Of a stretch of DNA of 64,000 nt, positions 19,782 to 27,443 are shown in pieces. Below the pieces are notes generated by a model. That model made no database searches. It had not been told where the DNA came from and worked only from the letters and a program-made list of their open reading frames with translations. Numbering within the stretch: the first letter of the stretch is position 1; every line of letters begins with the position of its first letter. The translations under genes and the position numbers were made by a program. The DNA comes from Arachidicoccus rhizosphaerae (lineage in GTDB: Bacteria; Bacteroidota; Bacteroidia; Chitinophagales; Chitinophagaceae), in NCBI RefSeq assembly GCF_900107765.1, contig NZ_FNQY01000004.1:124001-188000 (forward strand). The letters run 5' to 3'.

Positions 19782-20261
19782 ATGAAAAGTTTAATACGCT
19801 GCCTGCTGGCTGCCATGCTGATTTTATGGCTTGCCGGCTGTCAATCTGCCCGGCGCAACCCCGAAGATTCGCCGCCTCCTGATGCGAAGCACCGTCCGCT
19901 TGCCGGTACCTGGAAACTGCTGCAAGGACGCTTAATAGAAAATGGAGATACGACCCTCACTGATTATACAGGGGACACCAGTTTTATTAAAATCATCAAC
20001 CAGGATCATTTTGCCTTCCTGGAGCATACCGTCCAAAAAGACAGTGCCTCTTTATTTGCAGCAGGCGGCGGACATTATAGCCTTAAAGACAGTATTTACA
20101 CCGAACATCTTGAATATTGTAATGCCAGGCAGTGGGAGAACCATGATTTTTCCTTCACGGTTACCATAAAGGGAGACACCCTGACCCAGTCAGGCATAGA
20201 AAAAATTGACAGCCTCGGGGTTAACCGGATAAATACAGAGATTTATCTCAGAGTTCAATAA
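19782..20261 (+). CDS. Small lipoprotein, lipocalin-like fold suspected
   Basis: A 159-residue lipoprotein. I choose the ATG at 19782 because it starts a signal sequence with lipobox LAGC (cysteine at residue 20); an in-frame ATG 33 bases upstream would add an untypical leader. After a proline-rich linker the protein reads LAGTWKLLQGRLIENGDTT, followed by strands such as FIKIINQDHFAFLEH. This resembles the start of lipocalin-like Bacteroidota proteins that open with a G-x-W-K-L strand. No specific family can be named with certainty. It lies upstream of the DUF5703 gene on the same strand with a 122-base gap. Confidence 0.65.
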   Translation: MKSLIRCLLAAMLILWLAGCQSARRNPEDSPPPDAKHRPLAGTWKLLQGRLIENGDTTLTDYTGDTSFIKIINQDHFAFLEHTVQKDSASLFAAGGGHYSLKDSIYTEHLEYCNARQWENHDFSFTVTIKGDTLTQSGIEKIDSLGVNRINTEIYLRVQ

Positions 20262-20383
20262 GGGGATTATGGCAATTCTTTGCCGCTTATTGATACATTT
20301 TGTCCATTTTCCTGATGTAATTACCCCGGGCCCCGGATCACACCGGAATAAATGTCCATCAATTTGTATTTTCGTAAAGCAGG

Positions 20384-22894
20384 ATGAAATACAAATACCA
20401 TAAAATACCCGTATCCGATCGCCTTTCTAATAGACAGGTCTTCGCAAAGCGGCACCTAATTGCCGGAGCAAGGCTCAGTCTCTGGCTATTGACAGGTCTA
20501 TGCCTAAGTTTAGTTGTCTCTGTTGACAAAGTATCGGCACAAAATAACCGGATGCCTATATTCTCCATTCAGAAAGACAATATCAGCTGGCCCCGGTTCA
20601 GCCTTAACGCGGCCGGATCCATGCCGCTGGGTGGCGGAGACATCGGGCTGAACGTCTGGACCGAACAGGGGGATATTTTATTTTATATGGCCAAAAGTGA
20701 CGCTTTTGATCAAAATAACACGTTATTAAAATTAGGCCGCATCCGTATCCATGTAAGCCCTAACCCGTTTGTTCATACCAGCTTCAATCAGAGCCTTCAT
20801 CTTCAGGATGGCAGTATTTACATAAAAGGCAGTGTGGATGGCCGGCCCGTGACGCTTCATCTCTGGGTGGATGTCCGCCATCCTGCTATTCACGGCAATC
20901 TAACCTATGACCATAAAGGACCAAGCAATCTTAATGCCTTGATTACCTATGAGAGCTGGCGCGATAAGGATCACACGGTTAAAGGCAAACAGAACAATCA
21001 GAATTCCTATAAATTCGGACCTCAGGGCATTATTCTGATGAAAAAGGATAGCATCAGTACGGGGTATGATCAGCAAACAGGGGGACGCATCCTTTTCTTT
21101 CATGCCAATGGTGACAAAACGGTATTTGATGTAACGGTCCATCAACAAAAACTGGACAGTGTTAAAAACGAGTTGTATGATCCGCTTAAAAACAGGATCT
21201 CCGGTGGCCTGCTGTGCGCACCGGAGTTTATGGCGCTGTCGCCCACTGCAGGCACTTACCTGTCCACACCCTATACAGGCTACAGACTTGGCACGAGAAA
21301 GCCGGTAGCGGGGTTTAGCTTCCATATACAACTCAGTTCAACGCAGACGCCTGACCTGACAGGCTGGGTTTCTCAATTAAAACAAAGCATCAGAACAGGC
21401 AGCCAGGTTTCACAGGACTGGGCCGTTACCAGGCAATGGTGGCAATCTTTTTGGCAAAGAAGTTTCATTGACATCAGTCCTGATTATAACACCGGTGACG
21501 ACAGTTCTCCTAAAAGGGCAAAGGACAGTTCCGGTTACCGCTATTTTACCATGGGTAGAAATTATCAGCTGTTCAGATATATGCTGGGGGCCAATGCCTA
21601 TGGCAAATTCCCCACAAAATTCAACGGCGGTTTATTTACATATGACCCGGTACTGGTAGACAGCACCTATCCTTTTACCCCGGACTTCAGAAACTGGGGG
21701 GGCGGGACTTTTACCGCCCAGAATCAACGTCTTGTTTATTTTCCAATGCTTAAAAGCGGAGACTTTGATTTACTGCAAAGCAGTTTTGATTTTTACAACA
21801 GACTCCTTAAAACAGCTGAACTAAGAAGCCTGATATACTGGCATCATAAAGGTGCAGCCTTTACGGAACAATTGGAAAACTTTGGCTTACCCAATCCAAG
21901 TGAATACAGCTGGAAACGTCCGCCGGGATATGATCCGGGCATGCAATACAACGCGTGGCTGGAATATGAATGGGATACGGTGCTGGAATTTTGTAAAATG
22001 ATGCTGGATGCCAGAGATTATAACAATACGGATATCCGTTCATATCTGCCCTTTATTAAGAGTTGTCTCAGCTTCTTTGATGCGCACTACCAGTATCTGG
22101 CTGAAAAAAGAGGGGCACGCACCCTGGATGGAAACGGCCATCTAATTCTCTATCCCGGCTCCGGCGCTGAAACCTATAAACTTGCTTATAATGCATCCTC
22201 TACCATTGCCGCACTGAAAACAATTACCGGTGAACTGCTGGAACTCCCTGATACTTTATTAGATAAAACAGACAGGGATTATGTAGCGGGGTTTCAAAAA
22301 AGAATACCACCACTGCCGCTGACCCGTATTAAAGGCAAGGAGGCCATAGCTCCTGCCATTACCTGGGCCAGAATTAATAATCAGGAATCTCCGCAACTCT
22401 ATCCGGTTTATCCGTGGGGTATCTACGGCGTGGGAAAGCCGGATCTGGATATCGCATTAAATACCTGGAATCTGGACACGAACGTCATTAAAAACAGAAG
22501 CTATATAGGCTGGAAACAGGATAATATTTTTGCAGCGAGATTAGGACTTGCCAGGCAGGCCTTTGATCTTACCGCGCTGAAATTAAAAGATGGCCCCAGG
22601 CGATTCCCTGCATTTTGGGGGCCGGGATTTGACTGGGTGCCGGATCATAACTGGGGCGGGTCTGCGATGATTGGATTACAGGAAATGCTGCTTCAGACGG
22701 CAGGAGACAGCATCATCCTTTTTGCGGCCTGGCCAAAAGACATTGATGTCCATTTCAAGTTACATGCAACCAGGCAGACGACCGTGGAGGCCTGGCTGAA
22801 AAACGGCAAACTATCTGCCTTAAAAGTATTACCTGCATATAGGCAAAAAGACATCATCAATTACCTGGATAAAAAACCTGCGGCTGGTCAGTAG
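20384..22894 (+). CDS. DUF5703 protein, GH95-like six-hairpin glycosidase candidate
   Basis: An 836-residue exported protein (signal peptide with core about residues 30-48, cleavage near VSAQ). The N-terminal part (about 55-300) is beta-rich with SMPLGGGDIGLNVWTEQGDILFYMAKSDAFDQ, the pattern of DUF5703 and of GH95-like N-domains. The middle and C-terminal part (about 380-800) has helical stretches and motifs such as LILYPGSGAETYKLAYNASSTIAAL and FWGPGFDWVPDHNWGGS, fitting an (alpha/alpha)6 barrel. The family is found beside glycoside hydrolases in Bacteroidota, but I know of no assigned activity. It stands near, but not in, the CAZyme operons and ends in a terminator shared with the convergent IclR gene. 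Confidence 0.7.
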   Translation: MKYKYHKIPVSDRLSNRQVFAKRHLIAGARLSLWLLTGLCLSLVVSVDKVSAQNNRMPIFSIQKDNISWPRFSLNAAGSMPLGGGDIGLNVWTEQGDILFYMAKSDAFDQNNTLLKLGRIRIHVSPNPFVHTSFNQSLHLQDGSIYIKGSVDGRPVTLHLWVDVRHPAIHGNLTYDHKGPSNLNALITYESWRDKDHTVKGKQNNQNSYKFGPQGIILMKKDSISTGYDQQTGGRILFFHANGDKTVFDVTVHQQKLDSVKNELYDPLKNRISGGLLCAPEFMALSPTAGTYLSTPYTGYRLGTRKPVAGFSFHIQLSSTQTPDLTGWVSQLKQSIRTGSQVSQDWAVTRQWWQSFWQRSFIDISPDYNTGDDSSPKRAKDSSGYRYFTMGRNYQLFRYMLGANAYGKFPTKFNGGLFTYDPVLVDSTYPFTPDFRNWGGGTFTAQNQRLVYFPMLKSGDFDLLQSSFDFYNRLLKTAELRSLIYWHHKGAAFTEQLENFGLPNPSEYSWKRPPGYDPGMQYNAWLEYEWDTVLEFCKMMLDARDYNNTDIRSYLPFIKSCLSFFDAHYQYLAEKRGARTLDGNGHLILYPGSGAETYKLAYNASSTIAALKTITGELLELPDTLLDKTDRDYVAGFQKRIPPLPLTRIKGKEAIAPAITWARINNQESPQLYPVYPWGIYGVGKPDLDIALNTWNLDTNVIKNRSYIGWKQDNIFAARLGLARQAFDLTALKLKDGPRRFPAFWGPGFDWVPDHNWGGSAMIGLQEMLLQTAGDSIILFAAWPKDIDVHFKLHATRQTTVEAWLKNGKLSALKVLPAYRQKDIINYLDKKPAAGQ

Positions 22895-22898
22895 TTTT

Positions 22899-22940
22899 AA
22901 AAAAGGGACTGCCTGCAGATGTAGGAAAATCAGCAGGCAG
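22899..22940 (-). terminator. Terminator of the IclR gene, with competing stems
   Basis: Between the convergent DUF5703 and IclR genes. On the minus strand an 8-base stem (CTGCCTGC at 22909-22916 with GCAGGCAG at 22933-22940) is followed by TCCC and six T (complement of 22899-22904). A second 8-base stem GGGACTGC/GCAGTCCC (22905-22912 with 22968-22975) shares the CTGC arm, so the two folds exclude each other. Confidence 0.65.
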
Positions 22941-22980
22941 CCTCAAAAAAATATCAGCACAGGATACGCAGTCCCAAAAA

Positions 22981-23787
22981 TCAGTTCTCTGCAAGAATTC
23001 TTTCTTCCAGACCCAGGTTCACAGAAATACGACGGGCCGTTTCTTTGGCTTTTTTAGCGATTTGTTCCAGACTTACTTCTTCTTTAAGCTGAACGGATAA
23101 TATGGCAATGGTCAGACAGGCGATGGCCCTGTCTCCATTCATTACCGGCACTGTAACATCCATAATTCCTTTGGCCAGGTCACTGCCGGTAATAAAATGA
23201 CCGTCTGCCCGAATGTCCTGTAGTGAGCTTAAAAACTTCTGTTGTTTTCTAAGCGGAAACTCATTGAAAAGATCATTTCGCTTTAGGAGTTCAAGCCTTT
23301 CATTTTCTTCCATATAGGCCAACAGTACCTTGCCTGAGGCAGTCAGCATGACAGGAAAGGTACTTCCTTCCTCAATAGACAGCGCAATAGGAACGGGACT
23401 TCTTGACTGAGAAACGACAATCAGTTTATCCTGATATAAAACCCCGAGATGGCAGGATTGTTTAATGCTATCAGCTAGATCATCCATTGGATAATGAGAG
23501 GCCCTTCTGATTTCATCAATGGGTGAGTGCCGGTGAGAGAGATTATATAATTTCAGGGATTGCTTATACTTTCCGGAGATTTCATCCCGCAGCAGATACC
23601 CTCGTTGCTCCAGACAGACCAGCATCCGGTAAATCTCACTGGGATTCTTATTAATGCCAAGAGCGATATCCGCCTGGGAGAGCGGCCGGCCTTCTTCAGA
23701 TATAAACTCCAGAATATCAAGCCCTTTTTCCAGGGCGGGGGCATGGTATTTCACTTCGGATTCCTCGACAGATTTCTTTTTTGCCAT
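22981..23787 (-). CDS. IclR-family transcriptional regulator
   Basis: A 268-residue regulator. Residues about 17-80 are the IclR winged helix (ALEKGLDILEFISEEGRPLSQADIALGINKNPSEIYRMLVCLEQRGYL). Residues about 90-262 form the GAF-like effector domain with the typical AIVLSIEEG-, LTASGKVLLAYM- and DVTVPVMN-like stretches. IclR proteins often control aromatic, sugar-acid or organic-acid catabolism and bind small carboxylates. It is divergent from the seven-gene operon starting at 23921, with 133 bases between them, so it very likely controls that operon and itself. IclR regulators are much less usual than AraC, GntR or hybrid two-component regulators in Bacteroidota glycan loci, which suggests an acidic effector here (inference). 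Confidence 0.92.
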   Translation of the reverse strand: MAKKKSVEESEVKYHAPALEKGLDILEFISEEGRPLSQADIALGINKNPSEIYRMLVCLEQRGYLLRDEISGKYKQSLKLYNLSHRHSPIDEIRRASHYPMDDLADSIKQSCHLGVLYQDKLIVVSQSRSPVPIALSIEEGSTFPVMLTASGKVLLAYMEENERLELLKRNDLFNEFPLRKQQKFLSSLQDIRADGHFITGSDLAKGIMDVTVPVMNGDRAIACLTIAILSVQLKEEVSLEQIAKKAKETARRISVNLGLEERILAEN

Positions 23788-23842
23788 ATGTTGGTTCTTG
23801 GTTTATATATATGAATTGTGAATTTACGCCATTCAACGGGAA

Positions 23843-23850
23843 CAAAAATA
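23843..23850 (-). promoter_or_regulatory. Candidate -7 element of the IclR gene
   Basis: The minus strand reads TATTTTTG, a full match to TAnnTTTG, 56 bases before the IclR start. No good -33 partner is seen. The region is AT-rich, so a chance match is possible. Confidence 0.35.
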
Positions 23851-23867
23851 ATAATTTTAAAGCCATT

Positions 23868-23900
23868 TTTGTTTATTTATGAATATTATATTTATATTTG
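23868..23900 (+). promoter_or_regulatory. Promoter of the seven-gene CoA-transferase operon, with palindrome
   Basis: TTTG (23868-23871), a 21-base spacer and TATATTTG (23893-23900) fit the Bacteroidota -33/-7 promoter. An imperfect 19-base palindrome TATGAATATTATATTTATA (23878-23896, one mismatched pair) fills the spacer and overlaps the -7. It is a plausible site for the divergent IclR protein. Transcription would begin around 23905, only about 15 bases before the TTG start of the first gene. Confidence 0.6.
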
Positions 23901-23920
23901 AATGACAAAAATTTGAAAAT

Positions 23921-25060
23921 TTGGGGCAGATTACTTTAAAAGGCATCACCTGGGATCATAGCAGGGGGTATACGCCGCTGGTCGCTACGGCACAGCGGTT
24001 CATGGAATTACATAAGGATATTGAGATCATCTGGCATAAGCGTAGCCTTCAGGACTTTGCAGATAAGCCCATAAGCAGCCTGGCTAAGGAGTATGATTTA
24101 CTGATTATCGATTACCCCTGGATAGGTTTCAGCGCCGAAAACCAGCAATTCTTACCACTTAATAAATATCTGCCTGAGCGCTTCTTACAGGATCAGTTAC
24201 AGGGAACAGTCGGAGCCTCTTATGAGAGCTACACGTATAAGGGACAGACCTGGGCCATTCCTATGGATGCAGCGACGCCGGTAGCCAGCTACCGGCCTGA
24301 TTGGTTTCAAAAAAATAACCGGCCGCTTCCTGCCACCTTTGACGATGTCCTGGAGCTGGCTGAACAAGGCCAGGTGATTTTGCCCGGCATCGCGGTAGAT
24401 ACTCTGATGAACTTTTATATGTTCTGCTGCACCCTGGGTGAAAACCCTTTTACATCACCGGGCAGACTCATAAGCGAGACCACGGGACTAAGGGCATTAT
24501 CTTTATATAAATCCCTGACGGACAAAACAGACCCGGTCTGTTTTGATCTTAACCCTATTAAAGTATACGAATTACTTAGCGCCTCTGACTCCTTCAGCTA
24601 TTGCCCCTTCGCATATGGTTATACCAATTATTCCAGACCGGGATACGCTGACCATATTTTACATTTTACAGATCTGGTCCGCTTAAATGACACACCACTC
24701 ATTTCTACCATTGGCGGAACAGGACTGGCCGTCTCTCAATATTGCCTGCACAGGACCAAGGCAATAGCGTATCTGCAATATACGACCAGCCCGAATATTC
24801 AGGAACACCTGTATTTTGACAACGGCGGTCAGCCGGCACATATGAAAGCCTGGAGTTCCGGGGCCAATAATGCAGCCACAAACCAGTTCTTTCAGCAAAC
24901 ACTACCCGCGCTTAAAAGAGCCTATTTGAGACCCAGATACAATGGATACATTCATTTTCAGGACCATGCAGGCGATATCATCAGGCAGTATTTGATAAGC
25001 GGCGGAAATCCCAAAAACGTATTAAACCAATTAGACCAACTTTTAAACCAACGCAACTGA
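23921..25060 (+). CDS. Solute-binding-protein-like protein without signal peptide (1)
   Basis: A 379-residue protein with the pattern of ABC sugar-binding proteins (SBP_bac_1 type). It shows an N-terminal strand LKGITWDHSRGYTPLVATAQRF, the inter-lobe segment YKGQTWAIPMDAATPVASYRPDWF (about residues 105-128) and PATFDDVLELAEQG soon after. Such proteins normally carry a signal peptide and serve an ABC importer. Here the frame opens at 23906 and contains no signal sequence, and no permease or ATPase gene is near, so the protein is predicted to be cytoplasmic. The only reasonable start is TTG at 23921; an ATG at 23902 is in another frame and ends after four codons. The stop overlaps the next ATG (TGATG), implying translational coupling with the CoA-transferase. 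Its role is unknown; binding a sugar-like substrate or intermediate is the natural guess. Confidence 0.75.
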   Translation: MGQITLKGITWDHSRGYTPLVATAQRFMELHKDIEIIWHKRSLQDFADKPISSLAKEYDLLIIDYPWIGFSAENQQFLPLNKYLPERFLQDQLQGTVGASYESYTYKGQTWAIPMDAATPVASYRPDWFQKNNRPLPATFDDVLELAEQGQVILPGIAVDTLMNFYMFCCTLGENPFTSPGRLISETTGLRALSLYKSLTDKTDPVCFDLNPIKVYELLSASDSFSYCPFAYGYTNYSRPGYADHILHFTDLVRLNDTPLISTIGGTGLAVSQYCLHRTKAIAYLQYTTSPNIQEHLYFDNGGQPAHMKAWSSGANNAATNQFFQQTLPALKRAYLRPRYNGYIHFQDHAGDIIRQYLISGGNPKNVLNQLDQLLNQRN

Positions 25061-26193
25061 TGGCACCATTAGAAAATCTGATTGTACTTGAATTTTGCCA
25101 ATATATGTCCGGTCCGTCAGCTGGTATGCGGATGGCGGATTTAGGTGCAACGGTTATTAAAATAGAAAGGCCGGGAACCGGGGAAGGCGGCAGACAGCTG
25201 GCCATCCGCAATCTGTTTGCCGGCAATAATAGCGTACTGTTCCATACCATCAACAGAAATAAACTTTCCTACAGTGCCAATCTGAAAGACCCTTCCGACC
25301 TAATCAAAATCAAAAAACTCATTGAAAAGGCGGATGTGCTGATCCATAATTTCAGGCCTGGCGTAATGGAAAAACTGGAATTAGGCTTCAGGGACTGTGC
25401 CCGGATAAATCCAAAGCTCATTTATGGGGAAATCAGCGGCTATGGCAAAGAGGGAAAATGGCAGGCAAAACCAGGTCAGGATCTCCTTTTACAATCTATA
25501 TCCGGACTCACCTGGTTATCTGGCAACAAGAATGATCCACCTGTCCCCTTCGGTCTTTCTATAGCTGATTATATGTGTGGCACACATCTGGTGCAGGGCA
25601 TTTTAGCGGCACTGATTGCCAGATCCAAAACAGGAAAAGGCGCCCTGATAGAAGTTAATTTACTTTCATCCCTTATTGATTTTCAGTTTGAAGTCATTAC
25701 CACGCATTTAAACGACAGCGGGAAGCTGCCTGATCGCGCTTTAAAAGGAAATGCGCACGCCTACCTGAGTGCACCATACGGCATTTATGCCACCAGCGAC
25801 GGACACCTGGCCATGGCCATGGAGGATTTAAAGTATCTGGCAGCGGCCTTGGAGCTGCCACAGATCATACCGCTGGCCGAAGACGGCTTCACCCATCGGG
25901 ATCAGATTATGGCTGCCATAGCCAGTGCGCTGGCCAGTGCGTCTACCAGACACTGGCTCAGTATATTCGAACCTGCTGACATATGGTGTGCCGAGGTACA
26001 GAATTATGATCAGTTCACCAGCCATCCGGGCTACCTTGCGATGAATCTTGAACAATCCATCACCCTTGCTGACGGACAGCAACTCAAAACCACCCGGTGC
26101 CCTATCCGCATTGACGGCCATATTTTCAGGAGCAGTAAACCAGGGCCGGAAGTCGGCGCTGACAACAGACAACTGGAACAAACACTCTTATAA
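25060..26193 (+). CDS. CaiB/BaiF (class III) CoA-transferase (1)
   Basis: A 377-residue class III CoA-transferase, a family that moves CoA between carboxylic acids. Family signatures are present: LIVLEFCQYMSGPSAGMRMADLGATVIKIERP at the N-terminus (in pieces of the usual pattern), ADVLIHNFRPGVMEKLEL (91-108), YGEISGYG (122-129) and PGQDLLLQ (138-145). Asp170 in GLSIADYMCG lies where the family has its catalytic aspartate, followed by GTHLVQGILAAL. It is translationally coupled to the solute-binding-like gene upstream and followed after 40 bases by a close paralogue. The donor and acceptor acids cannot be inferred. Members of this type work on formate/oxalate, carnitine, succinate/mesaconate and similar acids. 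Confidence 0.92.
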   Translation: MAPLENLIVLEFCQYMSGPSAGMRMADLGATVIKIERPGTGEGGRQLAIRNLFAGNNSVLFHTINRNKLSYSANLKDPSDLIKIKKLIEKADVLIHNFRPGVMEKLELGFRDCARINPKLIYGEISGYGKEGKWQAKPGQDLLLQSISGLTWLSGNKNDPPVPFGLSIADYMCGTHLVQGILAALIARSKTGKGALIEVNLLSSLIDFQFEVITTHLNDSGKLPDRALKGNAHAYLSAPYGIYATSDGHLAMAMEDLKYLAAALELPQIIPLAEDGFTHRDQIMAAIASALASASTRHWLSIFEPADIWCAEVQNYDQFTSHPGYLAMNLEQSITLADGQQLKTTRCPIRIDGHIFRSSKPGPEVGADNRQLEQTLL

Positions 26194-26233
26194 TTAAGAA
26201 TGCATATAAAAATGGATATTTAACCTGCAGCAC

Positions 26234-27409
26234 ATGAATAAACCTTTAGAAGATATTTTGGTAATTGACCTGAGTCAGTTTTTATCCGGCCCTTCCGCCA
26301 GTCTTAAACTGGCCGACCTCGGGGCCCGGGTCATAAAAATAGAAAGGCCGAAAACAGGGGATATCTCCAGACATATGTATATCTCCGACGTACAAATGAA
26401 CGGAGCTTCTTCTGTATTTCATGCCATCAATAGAAATAAAGAAAGTTACATAGCCGACCTAAAACGCCCGCAGGATGTTGCTAAGATTCTGGAACTGATC
26501 AAAAAAGCGGACATTGTCATGCATAATTTTCGTCCTGGCGTGATGGAAAGGCTGGGACTGGACTATACTACCATTCAAGCCATTCACCCAAATGTCATAT
26601 ACGGTGAAATTTCCGGGTACGGAACGGAAGGTCCCTGGAAAAACAAGCCCGGTCAGGACTTATTATTACAGGCCCTGACCGGGATGTGTTACTTAAGCGG
26701 CAATGCGGACATGGCCCCTGTGGCCATGGGCATCTCGCTGGTGGACATCGCAACAGGCGGTCATTTAGTGCAAGGCTTACTGGCCAGTCTGATCAGGCGC
26801 GGCGTCACCGGCAAGGGCGCCCTTGTCCAGGTCAGTATGCTGGAATCAGCCTGTGACCTGCAATTTGAATCGATAACCTGTTATTTAAATGACGGTCACC
26901 AGTTACCGGAACGCACCTTACAAAATAATGCAAATGCTTATCTGGGTGCTCCATACGGCATCTATAAAACCAAGGATGGTTACCTGGCCATAGCCATGAC
27001 GGCGGTGAACAAATTAGGAGAACTTATTAACTGCCAAAAATTAATTAATTACACCGATCCTGCAGGATGGTTTACGTATCGTGAACAAATAAAAGCTATC
27101 TTGGGTGCACATTTGAGTACCGAGTCTACCCATCATTGGCTGGCAATCCTTGAACCGGCAGATATCTGGTGTGCTCAGGTTCAAAGTTGGCGGGAATTAC
27201 TGGCAGATATCTCCTTAAAAGAGACGATTAAAACCCAAAGGGTTGTCATGCAGGATGGATACAGTTTTGAAACAACACGCTGTCCTATACTTATAAATGG
27301 ACAGCCAATGTTGTCTGAAAAAGGCACGCCTACTTTAGGTCAGGATAATGAACATATTGATGACACGCTACTCGCAGACTTAATAAAGGAGAAATCAGTG
27401 AATCATTAA
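26234..27409 (+). CDS. CaiB/BaiF (class III) CoA-transferase (2)
   Basis: A 391-residue paralogue of the preceding CoA-transferase; by eye roughly half of the positions are the same. The conserved blocks are LADLGARVIKIERP, VMHNFRPGVMERLGLDY, YGEISGYGTEGPW and PGQDLLLQALTG. Asp171 in GISLVDIATGG is the expected catalytic aspartate. Both paralogues share a C-terminal EPADIWCAQVQ/EPADIWCAEVQ motif and the ending ETTRCPI/KTTRCPI, so they belong to one subfamily. A tandem pair with two intact active sites suggests two CoA transfer steps or a hetero-oligomer (class III enzymes are interlocked dimers). The spacing to the next gene is 34 bases. Confidence 0.92.
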   Translation: MNKPLEDILVIDLSQFLSGPSASLKLADLGARVIKIERPKTGDISRHMYISDVQMNGASSVFHAINRNKESYIADLKRPQDVAKILELIKKADIVMHNFRPGVMERLGLDYTTIQAIHPNVIYGEISGYGTEGPWKNKPGQDLLLQALTGMCYLSGNADMAPVAMGISLVDIATGGHLVQGLLASLIRRGVTGKGALVQVSMLESACDLQFESITCYLNDGHQLPERTLQNNANAYLGAPYGIYKTKDGYLAIAMTAVNKLGELINCQKLINYTDPAGWFTYREQIKAILGAHLSTESTHHWLAILEPADIWCAQVQSWRELLADISLKETIKTQRVVMQDGYSFETTRCPILINGQPMLSEKGTPTLGQDNEHIDDTLLADLIKEKSVNH

Positions 27410-27443
27410 AATATTTAATAAATCAGACCCATTTTCAATCCTT

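Noticed and set aside
23902-23921. Frameshift or pseudogene at the start of the first solute-binding-like gene
   Set aside because: The remaining frame is complete and coupled to the next gene, and a TTG start explains it. I keep the shift only as an alternative in the findings.
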